Shown here piece by piece: positions 1 through 5,040 of a stretch of 5,040 nt of DNA (the stretch's first letter is position 1; every line of letters begins with the position of its first letter). Position numbers and translations under genes: made by a program. This stretch comes from an uncultured Prevotella sp. (GTDB lineage: Bacteria > Bacteroidota > Bacteroidia > Bacteroidales > Bacteroidaceae): NCBI GenBank assembly GCA_945827565.1, contig CALZNR010000132.1:1-5040 (forward strand). The letters are read 5' to 3'. Under the pieces are notes generated by a model that was not told where the DNA came from, searched no databases, and was given only the letters and a program-made list of their open reading frames with translations.

Positions 1-17
1 GGCACGTACGGTGGTGT

Positions 18-79
18 GAGAGGTCGGTAAACATGAAAGTAGGAGATAAACACCTACGATTAGTGTTTACCTCCTACTC
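18..79 (+). ncRNA. Group II intron domain VI with bulged branch-point A76
   Basis: The stem, read on the + strand, is GAG/CTC, a bulged A76, AGG/CCT, a small internal loop (T24, C25 against T72), then nine pairs 26-34 with 63-71, the last a U-G pair. A distal five-pair hairpin, GTAGG 39-43 with CCTAC 53-57, caps it. A76 would supply the 2'-OH nucleophile for lariat formation. Pairing was worked out by eye; no folding energy was computed. Confidence 0.68.
38..78 (-). terminator. Alternative 16-pair hairpin, possible terminator of the DUF4234 gene
   Basis: Positions 38-53 and 63-78 form a second inverted repeat within the intron tail, with a 9-base loop (54-62). In RNA from the minus strand all 16 positions pair, one as a G-U pair (70 with 46). 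In RNA from the + strand that position is an A-C mismatch. It begins seven bases past the DUF4234 stop codon and is followed on the minus strand by TTTCATGTTT, a poor U-tract. It could end transcription of that gene, but it overlaps domain VI and its termination role is only inferred. Confidence 0.4.
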
Positions 80-84
80 GATTA

Positions 85-480
85 TTATTCTTCAGATGAT
101 GTTAGGTTCACCTGCTCTGCGATGGAGTTCATGGCATTGCATAATTTCCACAAAAACACCAGCGGACCAAATAAAATCAAGCCGCCCAATATGTTCCATC
201 CCCAGAAAGTTCCTGCAGAGAAACCGTTGGATGGATTCAGTGCGCCGATACGGCTACACACATTGTGCCACCAAATGAGAGGATAGATGCCTAATGTGAT
301 TCCTGTGAGGAAAATGGCCAATACCCAATATGGACAGTTTGTCTTGCTGTCGCAGCGTGTGAGGTCATTGCCCATTGCGGTAAACTTCACCAATGGGTAG
401 ATTCCAAAGGTAATGGGGGTGAATAGGATAAGTTTCCAAAAAGAATAGGTGTTTTGTACTTTCAGTTGATTGTTTTCCAT
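85..480 (-). CDS. Small DUF4234-type membrane protein
   Basis: This 131-residue protein of unknown function is predicted to sit in the inner membrane. It has three hydrophobic stretches at about residues 14-35, 52-72 and 92-113. They look like one unit repeated three times: an aromatic-Trp start (FW at 14, YW at 51, FW at 92), a Gly-containing hydrophobic core (ITFGIYPL at 23-30, ITLGIYPL at 61-68, LILFGPLV at 101-108) and a polar tail. This spacing and the GIY-P-L motif resemble the DUF4234 family; the assignment is from memory of the family. The N-terminus is short and polar and there is no cleavable signal peptide. The ATG at 480 is preceded by an A/T-rich leader and a good Bacteroidota promoter about 50 bases upstream, so the gene is probably transcribed alone. 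It ends in a polar ...TSSEE tail. The stop codon lies two bases from the end of a group II intron inserted on the opposite strand, so the reading frame appears intact. Confidence 0.78.
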   Translation of the reverse strand: MENNQLKVQNTYSFWKLILFTPITFGIYPLVKFTAMGNDLTRCDSKTNCPYWVLAIFLTGITLGIYPLIWWHNVCSRIGALNPSNGFSAGTFWGWNILGGLILFGPLVFLWKLCNAMNSIAEQVNLTSSEE

Positions 481-530
481 GTGATTGAGTTTTAAAGGGT
501 TAAAAAATAGGTGAAATAATTCTCAGCAAG

Positions 531-563
531 CAAATGTACGAATATTTTTGTGAATAAATGAAA
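531..563 (-). promoter_or_regulatory. Promoter of the DUF4234 gene
   Basis: On the minus strand the -7 box reads TACATTTG (538-531), a full match to the Bacteroidota consensus TAnnTTTG. A -33-like TTTC (563-560) lies 21 bases upstream. Transcription would start near 525, giving a leader of about 45 bases before the ATG at 480. Confidence 0.6.
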
Positions 564-570
564 AGAAGCG

Positions 571-614
571 AAAAAAATACATCAGACTCTTTCCACCTGC
601 CTACTCTGTGGAAA
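571..614 (-). terminator. Possible terminator after dgt
   Basis: Eighteen bases past the dgt stop, TTTCCAC (590-596) and GTGGAAA (608-614) form a seven-pair stem with an 11-base loop. A run of seven Ts on the minus strand (577-571) follows, but only after a 12-base gap. The large loop and the gap make it a weak Rho-independent terminator at best. Confidence 0.35.
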
Positions 615-631
615 CGGAGGTGAATACCATG

Positions 632-1972
632 TTAGACAATAGGCAGACTGATGCCGCTCAATTTCTGATATACATCTAAGGCATATACATCGGTCATTCC
701 GCTGATGTAGTCGATAACCGCCATAAGTCGAGTTTCCAAGTCGGGGTCGTCTATGTGATACTGGCTCGACACGCGCCCAATGAGTTGTTGCGAGTAATAT
801 CGCTCTGGGTGTAGCACTGCTTCGGTCATCTGTTGCATCAGTGTGTCCATGATGCGGTAACCCGACAGTTCCACGTCTAATACGGGTTTGCTGCGATATA
901 TTCGCTGGTTCGACAGTGCTGCGCAGTGCTTGTAGGCATCTCGCTGCACGGGGTGCATCACCTCGGTGAGTGTCTTGCTGAATGTGCCGTTCAGTATTTC
1001 CTCTTCGTGCTCCACAAAGGCATTTACACACTCGTTTTCCAGTTTGCCTATCACGCAGGCTCTCATGTACACTATCTTTTCGTTGTCGTCGGTCAGTTTC
1101 TCGTCTTCGATGCGTTTCAGAATACTTTTCTGGGTGTCTTCATCAAAGAAATTGAGCAGTAAATCAGCGGTTTCATCGAAAGAGAGTATCTTCAACTTGT
1201 GCGAGTCTTCAATGTCCATCACCTCATAGCAGATGTCATCGGCAGCCTCTACAAGATACACCAGCGGGTGCCTTACGTATTTCACGGGTTGTCCCTCTTC
1301 GGAAATTTTGATAATACCCATCTCCTCGGCTATTCTCTCATAATATTCCTGTTCGCTGAAGAAGAAGCCAAACTTCCCTTTCTTTTCTGCAAGCATCGAT
1401 GAAAAGGGGTATTTTACAATGCTTGCTAAGGTGGTATAGGTCATCACAAAACCACCATTGCGCCTACCTTTGTATTGGTGTGTCAGCAGCCTGAAGGCAT
1501 TGGCATTGCCCTCAAAGTGGGTGATGTCACTCCAAAACTCCTTGCTCAACTTGTCCTTGAGCTGACTGCCAGCCCCCTCGGTAAAGAAGGTTTGTATGGC
1601 TTTCTCTCCTGAATGACCAAAAGGCGGGTTGCCCATGTCATGTGCCAGACATGCAGTGGCCACTATCTGTCCTATTTGGCTTATCATCGTGTTGCTTAGT
1701 TCTGGGTGACGCGCAATCAACTCTCTTGCCACATCATTGCCCAGCGACATGCCCACGCTTGCCACCTCCAGACTGTGTGTCAGTCGGTTGTGTACAAATA
1801 CGCTACCCGGCAGTGGAAACACCTGCGTTTTGTTTTGAAGTCGTCTGAAGGGAGCAGAGAATATCAGACGGTCATAGTCTCGCTTAAATTCTGTCCTTCC
1901 GTCATATCTTTCCAGGTGTCTCAGTTCCTGTCCCAGTCGTTTGTAGGTTATCAGTTGTTGCCAGTTCATCAT
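632..1972 (-). CDS. dgt: Deoxyguanosinetriphosphate triphosphohydrolase (dGTPase, HD superfamily)
   Basis: Enzymes of this family cleave dGTP (some members other dNTPs) to the deoxynucleoside plus triphosphate, trimming the dNTP pool in the cytoplasm. The 446-residue protein has the full metal-binding HD set: His66 in NRLTHSLEV, His111-Asp112 in LAHDMGNPPFGHSGE, and Asp245/Asp246 in VEAADDICYE. Other family signatures are the N-terminal RDYDRLIFSAPFRRLQNKTQ (31-50), THFEGNANAFRLL (151-163) and the C-terminal DYISGMTDVYALD (421-433). It is somewhat shorter than the E. coli enzyme (about 505 residues), with no frameshift or missing core motif. The start is ATG at 1972; a second ATG follows at once at 1969, and either could be used. 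A promoter lies about 70-100 bases upstream. The gene diverges from dut, another dNTP-hydrolysing enzyme. Some family members also limit phage by depleting dNTPs; nothing here tests that. Exact nucleotide specificity cannot be read from the sequence. Confidence 0.95.
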   Translation of the reverse strand: MMNWQQLITYKRLGQELRHLERYDGRTEFKRDYDRLIFSAPFRRLQNKTQVFPLPGSVFVHNRLTHSLEVASVGMSLGNDVARELIARHPELSNTMISQIGQIVATACLAHDMGNPPFGHSGEKAIQTFFTEGAGSQLKDKLSKEFWSDITHFEGNANAFRLLTHQYKGRRNGGFVMTYTTLASIVKYPFSSMLAEKKGKFGFFFSEQEYYERIAEEMGIIKISEEGQPVKYVRHPLVYLVEAADDICYEVMDIEDSHKLKILSFDETADLLLNFFDEDTQKSILKRIEDEKLTDDNEKIVYMRACVIGKLENECVNAFVEHEEEILNGTFSKTLTEVMHPVQRDAYKHCAALSNQRIYRSKPVLDVELSGYRIMDTLMQQMTEAVLHPERYYSQQLIGRVSSQYHIDDPDLETRLMAVIDYISGMTDVYALDVYQKLSGISLPIV

Positions 1973-2040
1973 GTCGGTATTGTCTTCGGTGTGGTGTAAA
2001 GTTGTTGAAGGATTGTAAGGTTCCGTGTGGAATCTGCTGA

Positions 2041-2073
2041 CAAAATTACTCCTTTTTCCCCGTTAATTGTAAA
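2041..2073 (-). promoter_or_regulatory. Promoter of dgt
   Basis: On the minus strand TAATTTTG (2048-2041) is a full match to TAnnTTTG, and TTTA (2073-2070) lies 21 bases upstream as the -33 box (one mismatch to TTTG). Transcription would begin near 2035, leaving a leader of about 60 bases before the dgt ATG. Confidence 0.55.
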
Positions 2074-2086
2074 AAATGGATAATTA

Positions 2087-2119
2087 TTTCTCACAGATAC
2101 GGAATAATGATTAACTTTG
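2087..2119 (+). promoter_or_regulatory. Promoter of the dut-TPR-DUF4292 operon
   Basis: TAACTTTG (2112-2119) fully matches the Bacteroidota -7 consensus TAnnTTTG, with TTTC (2087-2090) 21 bases upstream as a -33 box with one mismatch. Transcription should start near 2125, only about 16 bases before the dut ATG. No Shine-Dalgarno sequence is visible in that leader, as is common in this phylum. Confidence 0.65.
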
Positions 2120-2140
2120 CAACACTAACACATCCTATTT

Positions 2141-2575
2141 ATGCAGATAAAAGTAATCAACCGTGGGCGCCAGCCGCTGCCCGCCTATGCCACCGAGCAG
2201 AGTGCAGGCATGGACTTGCGTGCCAATATTGATGCACCTCTCACACTGCGCCCCTTGGAGCGTAAGTTGGTGGGCACGGGGCTTTATATCGCCTTACCAC
2301 AGGGCTACGAGGCGCAGATACGTCCGCGTAGTGGGTTGGCGTTGAAGCATGGCATCACTGTGCTCAACTCTCCTGGAACTATCGATGCTGACTATCGTGG
2401 AGAGATTATGGTGTTGCTGGTCAATCTTTCCGACACTGATTTTGTAATCAACGAGGGCGAGCGCATTGCACAGATGGTGATAGCACGCCACGAGCAGGCT
2501 GTCTTTGAACCAGTAGAAACCTTGGACGAGACCGAACGTGGAGCTGGCGGTTATGGGCATACGGGTGTAAAATAA
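2141..2575 (+). CDS. dut: dUTP diphosphatase (dUTPase)
   Basis: Dut hydrolyses dUTP to dUMP and pyrophosphate, keeping uracil out of DNA and supplying dUMP for dTMP synthesis; the family acts as a cytoplasmic homotrimer. The 144-residue protein has all five motifs in order: I, AGMDLRA (22-28); [14 protein letters not shown] (61-72); [13 protein letters not shown] (79-88) with the likely catalytic Asp82 and the uracil-stacking Tyr85; [11 protein letters not shown] (106-114); [11 protein letters not shown] (133-142). Motif V has Tyr at 138 where Phe is usual (GGFG), a conservative change at the residue that stacks on the substrate. Length is normal for the trimeric family. The ATG at 2141 is the first in-frame start after the promoter and gives the expected short N-terminus. 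The next gene starts 12 bases after the dut stop, so the two are almost certainly co-transcribed. Confidence 0.97.
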   Translation: MQIKVINRGRQPLPAYATEQSAGMDLRANIDAPLTLRPLERKLVGTGLYIALPQGYEAQIRPRSGLALKHGITVLNSPGTIDADYRGEIMVLLVNLSDTDFVINEGERIAQMVIARHEQAVFEPVETLDETERGAGGYGHTGVK

Positions 2576-2587
2576 TCCATTTCACCG

Positions 2588-4288
2588 ATGATGTTAAGGT
2601 ATATCAGCGCAGTGTTCCTTCTCTTTTCTCTGCCCCTGCATGCTCAGCAAATGGCAGAGGATAGCCTGTATGTGCGCACCTTTCTCGAAGCCATGATGGA
2701 GCGTACTAAGGGCAATGATGAGGCGGCGTTTGATTCGTTGCTTCATTGTGTGTCTATCGACTCCACTCGAGCAGAGGTTCATTTCTTTCTTGCCCCTTAT
2801 TATTACAAGCGGGGAGAGCGTGGAAAGGCACTGAAGAGTTATGTACGTGCAGCAGAACTTGATTCCACCTGTGTAGATTATGTCGAGGCACTCTCTTCTG
2901 CTTATTACGATGCGCTGCAATACGACAAAGCCATCGCTGCGGCAGAGCAGTTGCTGAAACTCGATAGTCAGCGTGAGGATGTGCTGAACGTGCTGATAAA
3001 GATGTACGACCGAGCTGGCAGATTCTCTGATTGCATCAGTTGTATCGACAGGTTAGAGCAGTTGGAAGGAAAGTCAGAACAGATGGCCTTGGCCAAGAGT
3101 TACTACCTCTCAGAGATGGGTGATACCGTGGCTTCCATGCGTGAGTTGCACAACCTGTGTGTAGATTATCCCGGTGAGTTGAAGTATAAGTGCACCTATG
3201 CCTCCTCACTGCTCACCATTGGTCAGGCAGACAGTGCTTTGGCAGTATATCGTGAGGTGATGGCAGAAGATCCACAGAATGTGGATGCCGCCATGTTCAT
3301 GCGCGAGTATTACAAGAAGCAGAACATGGAGCAGCAGGCAGACAGTGTGGCCATGCAACTACTGCTGGGGAAAAAGGTGGACTGGGATGCCAAGGCGGCG
3401 GTGCTCAGAGATATTATCCTGTGCAATGAGCGCAAGGGCGGAGATACACGCAAGGTGCTCGATGTGTTTCATCTGCTGCTGCAGCAGCCCCAGCAAGATG
3501 CCAATATGGCCTATCTCTGTGCGCTGTACATGGACAAGAAAAAAATGAGTCACGATAGCATCGGCATGGTGCTGCATAAGGTGGTACAGATAGAACCCGA
3601 CAATTTTGCTGCGCGTATGCACCTTTTGGCGTATGCTTGGGAGCGCAACGATATGGATAGCGTGGTGGTGCTGTGCAATGAAGCCCGTAAGTATGACCCT
3701 ACCCAAATGCCCTTCTATTACTACCAGGGTATGGCGTACTATAGGCAAGACCGTGAGGAGGATGCACTCGCCACCTTACAGAAAGGTTTGGAGTATGTGA
3801 ACGAGACCAACGACTCCACATTGGTGGCTGATTGCTACATGATCATGGGCGATCTGTTATACAAAACGGGCGATTCCAACGCGGCTTTTGCCGCCTATGA
3901 TTCCTGTCTGCATTGGAATCCTGCTGAGGTGGGTTGTCTCAATAACTATGCCTACTTTCTGAGTTTGGAAAACAAACGCTTGGACCAGGCTGAGCAGATG
4001 AGCCACACGGCTGTCATGGCAGAACCTCGCAATGCCACCTATCTCGATACCTATGCGTGGGTGCTTTTCAAGCGTGGGAGATATGATGAGGCAAAGGAGT
4101 TTATCGACAGAGCCTTGCAAAACGACAGTGTGCCGGGAGAGGATATACTGGAACATGCCGGTGATATTTATGCCCTGAATGGCAACATCGATCAGGCGGT
4201 GGAATATTGGAAGAAGGCGGCCGAAACGGCACCCGAATTCAATGTGGTTTTACGCAAGAAAATAAAGAAGAAGAGATATATCAAGTGA
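2588..4288 (+). CDS. Exported tetratricopeptide repeat (TPR) protein
   Basis: This 566-residue protein has an N-terminal signal peptide (hydrophobic core VFLLFSLPL at 9-17, likely cleavage after the LHA ending at 19), so it should act in the periplasm. No lipobox cysteine is visible at the cleavage region. The remainder is mostly helical TPR units, recognisable at about 62-95, 96-129, 131-160, 198-231, 375-402, 413-446, 483-514 and 519-551, with more degenerate helices between. Typical TPR spacing is clear in YYYKRGERGKALKSYVRAAE (71-90) and YAWVLFKRGRYDEAKEFIDR (489-508). The C-terminus is very basic (RKKIKKKRYIK). No enzymatic domain is visible, so a scaffold or assembly role is the reasonable inference; partner unknown. 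It starts 12 bases after dut; ATG 2588 and ATG 2591 are adjacent and either could be used. It precedes a lipoprotein gene, an arrangement I recall as conserved in Bacteroidales. Annotation beyond TPR protein is not supported. Confidence 0.9.
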   Translation: MMLRYISAVFLLFSLPLHAQQMAEDSLYVRTFLEAMMERTKGNDEAAFDSLLHCVSIDSTRAEVHFFLAPYYYKRGERGKALKSYVRAAELDSTCVDYVEALSSAYYDALQYDKAIAAAEQLLKLDSQREDVLNVLIKMYDRAGRFSDCISCIDRLEQLEGKSEQMALAKSYYLSEMGDTVASMRELHNLCVDYPGELKYKCTYASSLLTIGQADSALAVYREVMAEDPQNVDAAMFMREYYKKQNMEQQADSVAMQLLLGKKVDWDAKAAVLRDIILCNERKGGDTRKVLDVFHLLLQQPQQDANMAYLCALYMDKKKMSHDSIGMVLHKVVQIEPDNFAARMHLLAYAWERNDMDSVVVLCNEARKYDPTQMPFYYYQGMAYYRQDREEDALATLQKGLEYVNETNDSTLVADCYMIMGDLLYKTGDSNAAFAAYDSCLHWNPAEVGCLNNYAYFLSLENKRLDQAEQMSHTAVMAEPRNATYLDTYAWVLFKRGRYDEAKEFIDRALQNDSVPGEDILEHAGDIYALNGNIDQAVEYWKKAAETAPEFNVVLRKKIKKKRYIK

Positions 4289-4292
4289 GCAA

Positions 4293-4326
4293 TCGCTCTC
4301 TGGACATGGTGACATGCCGAGAGTGG
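4293..4326 (+). promoter_or_regulatory. Intercistronic hairpin with GUGA tetraloop
   Basis: Five bases past the TPR stop codon an RNA hairpin of 14 pairs can form: 4293-4300 with 4319-4326 (including two G-U pairs), GG 4302-4303 with CC 4317-4318, and CATG 4305-4308 with CATG 4313-4316. U4301 and A4304 are bulged, and the loop GUGA (4309-4312) is of GNRA type. A small five-pair hairpin (4328-4332 with 4337-4341) follows. No U-tract comes after it, so it is not a standard terminator. A role in mRNA stability, processing or translational coupling is possible but inferred. Confidence 0.4.
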
Positions 4327-4364
4327 AGAAATAGTAATTTCAAAAAATATCTTATCATAAGGTT

Positions 4365-4987
4365 ATGAGAATATCGTTAATAGCCAAGGTGGCATTGCTG
4401 GCACTTCCTTTCATGATGGGTGCCTGCAAATCTTCTAAGTCATTGCAGAAGGTAACTCCGGTAATACCTGCTGTCAGTGCTACAGAGCAGGAAAAACTGG
4501 ACAAGTTGAACCAAAACAAGCTCTCGCAGCAGTTTCTTACCTCTAAATTCAAGTTCAATGCTGTGATGGGAAACCATGATGTGTCGCTCACTGGCAATCT
4601 GAGGATGAAACGCAATGATGTGATTCGCCTGCAACTCATGGCTTTCGGATTTGTAGAGGCGGCTCGCATAGAGTTTACACCCGAGTATGTGCTCATGGTC
4701 GATCGCATCAATAAGCAGTATCTCAAGGTGCCCTACAACTATATTGACTTTTTGCGCAATAGTGGCATCAACTTCTACACCCTTCAGGCTCTGTTCTGGA
4801 ACGAACTCTTTGTGCCGGGCGAAAAAAGCGTAGAGGCTAAACACCTTGACAAGTATTCCACCTCAATCATCGACGATCAGTTGGTGCTGGCAATGGAGCG
4901 TGAGCCCATGTCGTATAAATGGCTCACCGATAAGGATGCTTCGCGCATTAAGATGGCAAACATTCTTTTTACCGACAAGTACAGAGG
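4365..4987 (+). CDS. DUF4292-type lipoprotein, 3' end missing
   Basis: This is the first 207 residues of a predicted lipoprotein; the rest is lost at the contig end. A signal peptide with hydrophobic core VALLALPFMM (9-18) leads into a lipobox MGAC with the lipidated Cys21. The next residues, KSSKS, lack the acidic surface-export signal of Bacteroidota, so a periplasm-facing membrane anchor is more likely. The body has conserved-looking blocks GNLRMKRNDVIRLQ (77-90), GFVEAARIEFTPEYVLMVD (95-113) and LQALFWNELFVPG (140-152), which I recognise as DUF4292. That family may share the LolA/LolB-type fold, which would fit a lipid or lipoprotein-handling role; this is recalled and inferred, not shown here. 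Family members are usually about 60 residues longer. The start ATG 4365 lies 76 bases after the TPR stop with no convincing promoter between, so the gene is probably in the dut operon. The reading frame stays open past 4987 only because adapter sequence happens to have no stop. Confidence 0.85.
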
Positions 4988-5040
4988 CTGTCTCTTATAC
5001 ACATCTGACGCTGCCGACGATATGCAGCGTGTAGATCTCG
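4988..5040 (+). other. Illumina Nextera (Tn5) adapter, sequencing artefact
   Basis: Positions 4988-5006 are exactly the 19-base Tn5 mosaic end, CTGTCTCTTATACACATCT. Positions 5007-5020, GACGCTGCCGACGA, complete the reverse complement of the Nextera read-1 adapter. An eight-base index follows, TATGCAGC (5021-5028), then GTGTAGATCTCG (5029-5040), the first 12 bases of the reverse complement of the Illumina P5 oligo. This is untrimmed library adapter at a contig end, not genomic sequence, and not a natural Tn5 copy. Confidence 0.98.

Larger units (their letters stand above)
1..82 (+). mobile_element. Group II intron, 3' end only (domain V 3' strand and domain VI)
   Basis: This is the tail of a self-splicing, retromobile group II intron. 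ACGTACGGT at 4-12 matches the 3' strand of domain V as I recall it from the Lactococcus Ll.LtrB intron. It is followed by a complete domain VI at 18-79. In that fold GAG 18-20 pairs with CTC 77-79, A76 is left unpaired, AGG 21-23 pairs with CCT 73-75, and 26-34 pairs with 63-71. A76 is the seventh base from the predicted 3' end (T82, ending CTCGAT), which is where the branch-point adenosine of these introns sits. The left edge cuts through domain V, so domains I-IV and any reverse transcriptase/maturase lie outside, to the left. The insertion is antisense to the neighbouring DUF4234 gene and ends two bases past its stop codon. The subclass cannot be assigned from this fragment. The alternative is a plain terminator hairpin, but that would not explain the domain V-like sequence or the bulged A. 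Confidence 0.72.

Noticed and set aside
33..278. 81-residue + strand ORF starting in the intron tail
   Set aside because: It crosses the intron domain VI hairpin and runs antisense through the DUF4234 gene with no recognisable protein features.
582..1031. 149-residue minus-strand ORF rich in Arg, Cys and His
   Set aside because: It lies entirely within, or at the tail of, dgt in another frame, has no recognisable domain, and dgt has every family motif.
3475..3488. 14-base perfect palindrome GCTGCTGCAGCAGC inside the TPR gene
   Set aside because: It is explained by consecutive Leu (CTG) and Gln (CAG) codons in the stretch HLLLQQPQQ and lies within a continuous reading frame.
4335..4342. Possible promoter TAATTTCA before the lipoprotein gene
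   Set aside because: It misses the TTTG part of the -7 consensus at two positions and has no convincing -33 box; co-transcription from dut is simpler.
4355..4844. Two overlapping minus-strand ORFs opposite the lipoprotein gene
   Set aside because: The + strand frame has a signal peptide, lipobox and family blocks; the minus-strand ORFs show none of these and are shadows.
4988..5006. Tn5 mosaic end as evidence of a natural transposon insertion
   Set aside because: The following bases are synthetic Nextera adapter, index and P5 sequence, so this is library chemistry, not a resident transposon.

Overview
The window looks like chromosomal DNA from a member of the Bacteroidales, most likely Prevotella-like (the genus is inferred). 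Three promoters have the Bacteroidota form, a TTT(C/A) box, 21 bases, then TAnnTTTG. No start codon has a clear Shine-Dalgarno sequence. The order dut, TPR protein, DUF4292 lipoprotein is one I recall from Bacteroidales genomes. GC content appears to be a little under 50%. The sequence is an assembled contig whose right end is not biological: 4988-5040 is Illumina Nextera (Tn5) adapter.

Layout, left to right. Positions 1-82 are the last bases of a group II intron on the + strand: the 3' strand of domain V, then a complete domain VI with a bulged branch-point A at 76 and the intron end at T82. The rest of the intron, including any reverse transcriptase, lies off the left edge. Next, on the minus strand, comes a small three-segment membrane protein of the DUF4234 type (85-480), whose stop codon is only two bases from the intron end. 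Also on the minus strand is an intact dGTPase-family HD hydrolase, dgt (632-1972). A 168-base divergent intergenic region (1973-2140) carries back-to-back promoters. Then, on the + strand, an apparent operon runs dut (2141-2575), an exported 566-residue TPR protein (2588-4288) and a DUF4292 lipoprotein (from 4365) that is cut off by the contig end.

How the genes relate. Dgt and Dut both remove deoxynucleoside triphosphates (dGTP and dUTP), so the divergent pair is a nucleotide-pool and DNA-fidelity module. The two genes downstream of dut encode a periplasm-directed TPR protein and a lipoprotein, suggesting a cell-envelope role unrelated to dUTP; that role is unknown. A 14-pair hairpin with a GUGA loop lies between them.

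I see no new defence or mobile system inside the window. The points most worth a second look are the intron tail, which has two mutually exclusive folds, its antisense position right behind the DUF4234 gene, and the adapter tail, which creates false protein sequence at the right end.
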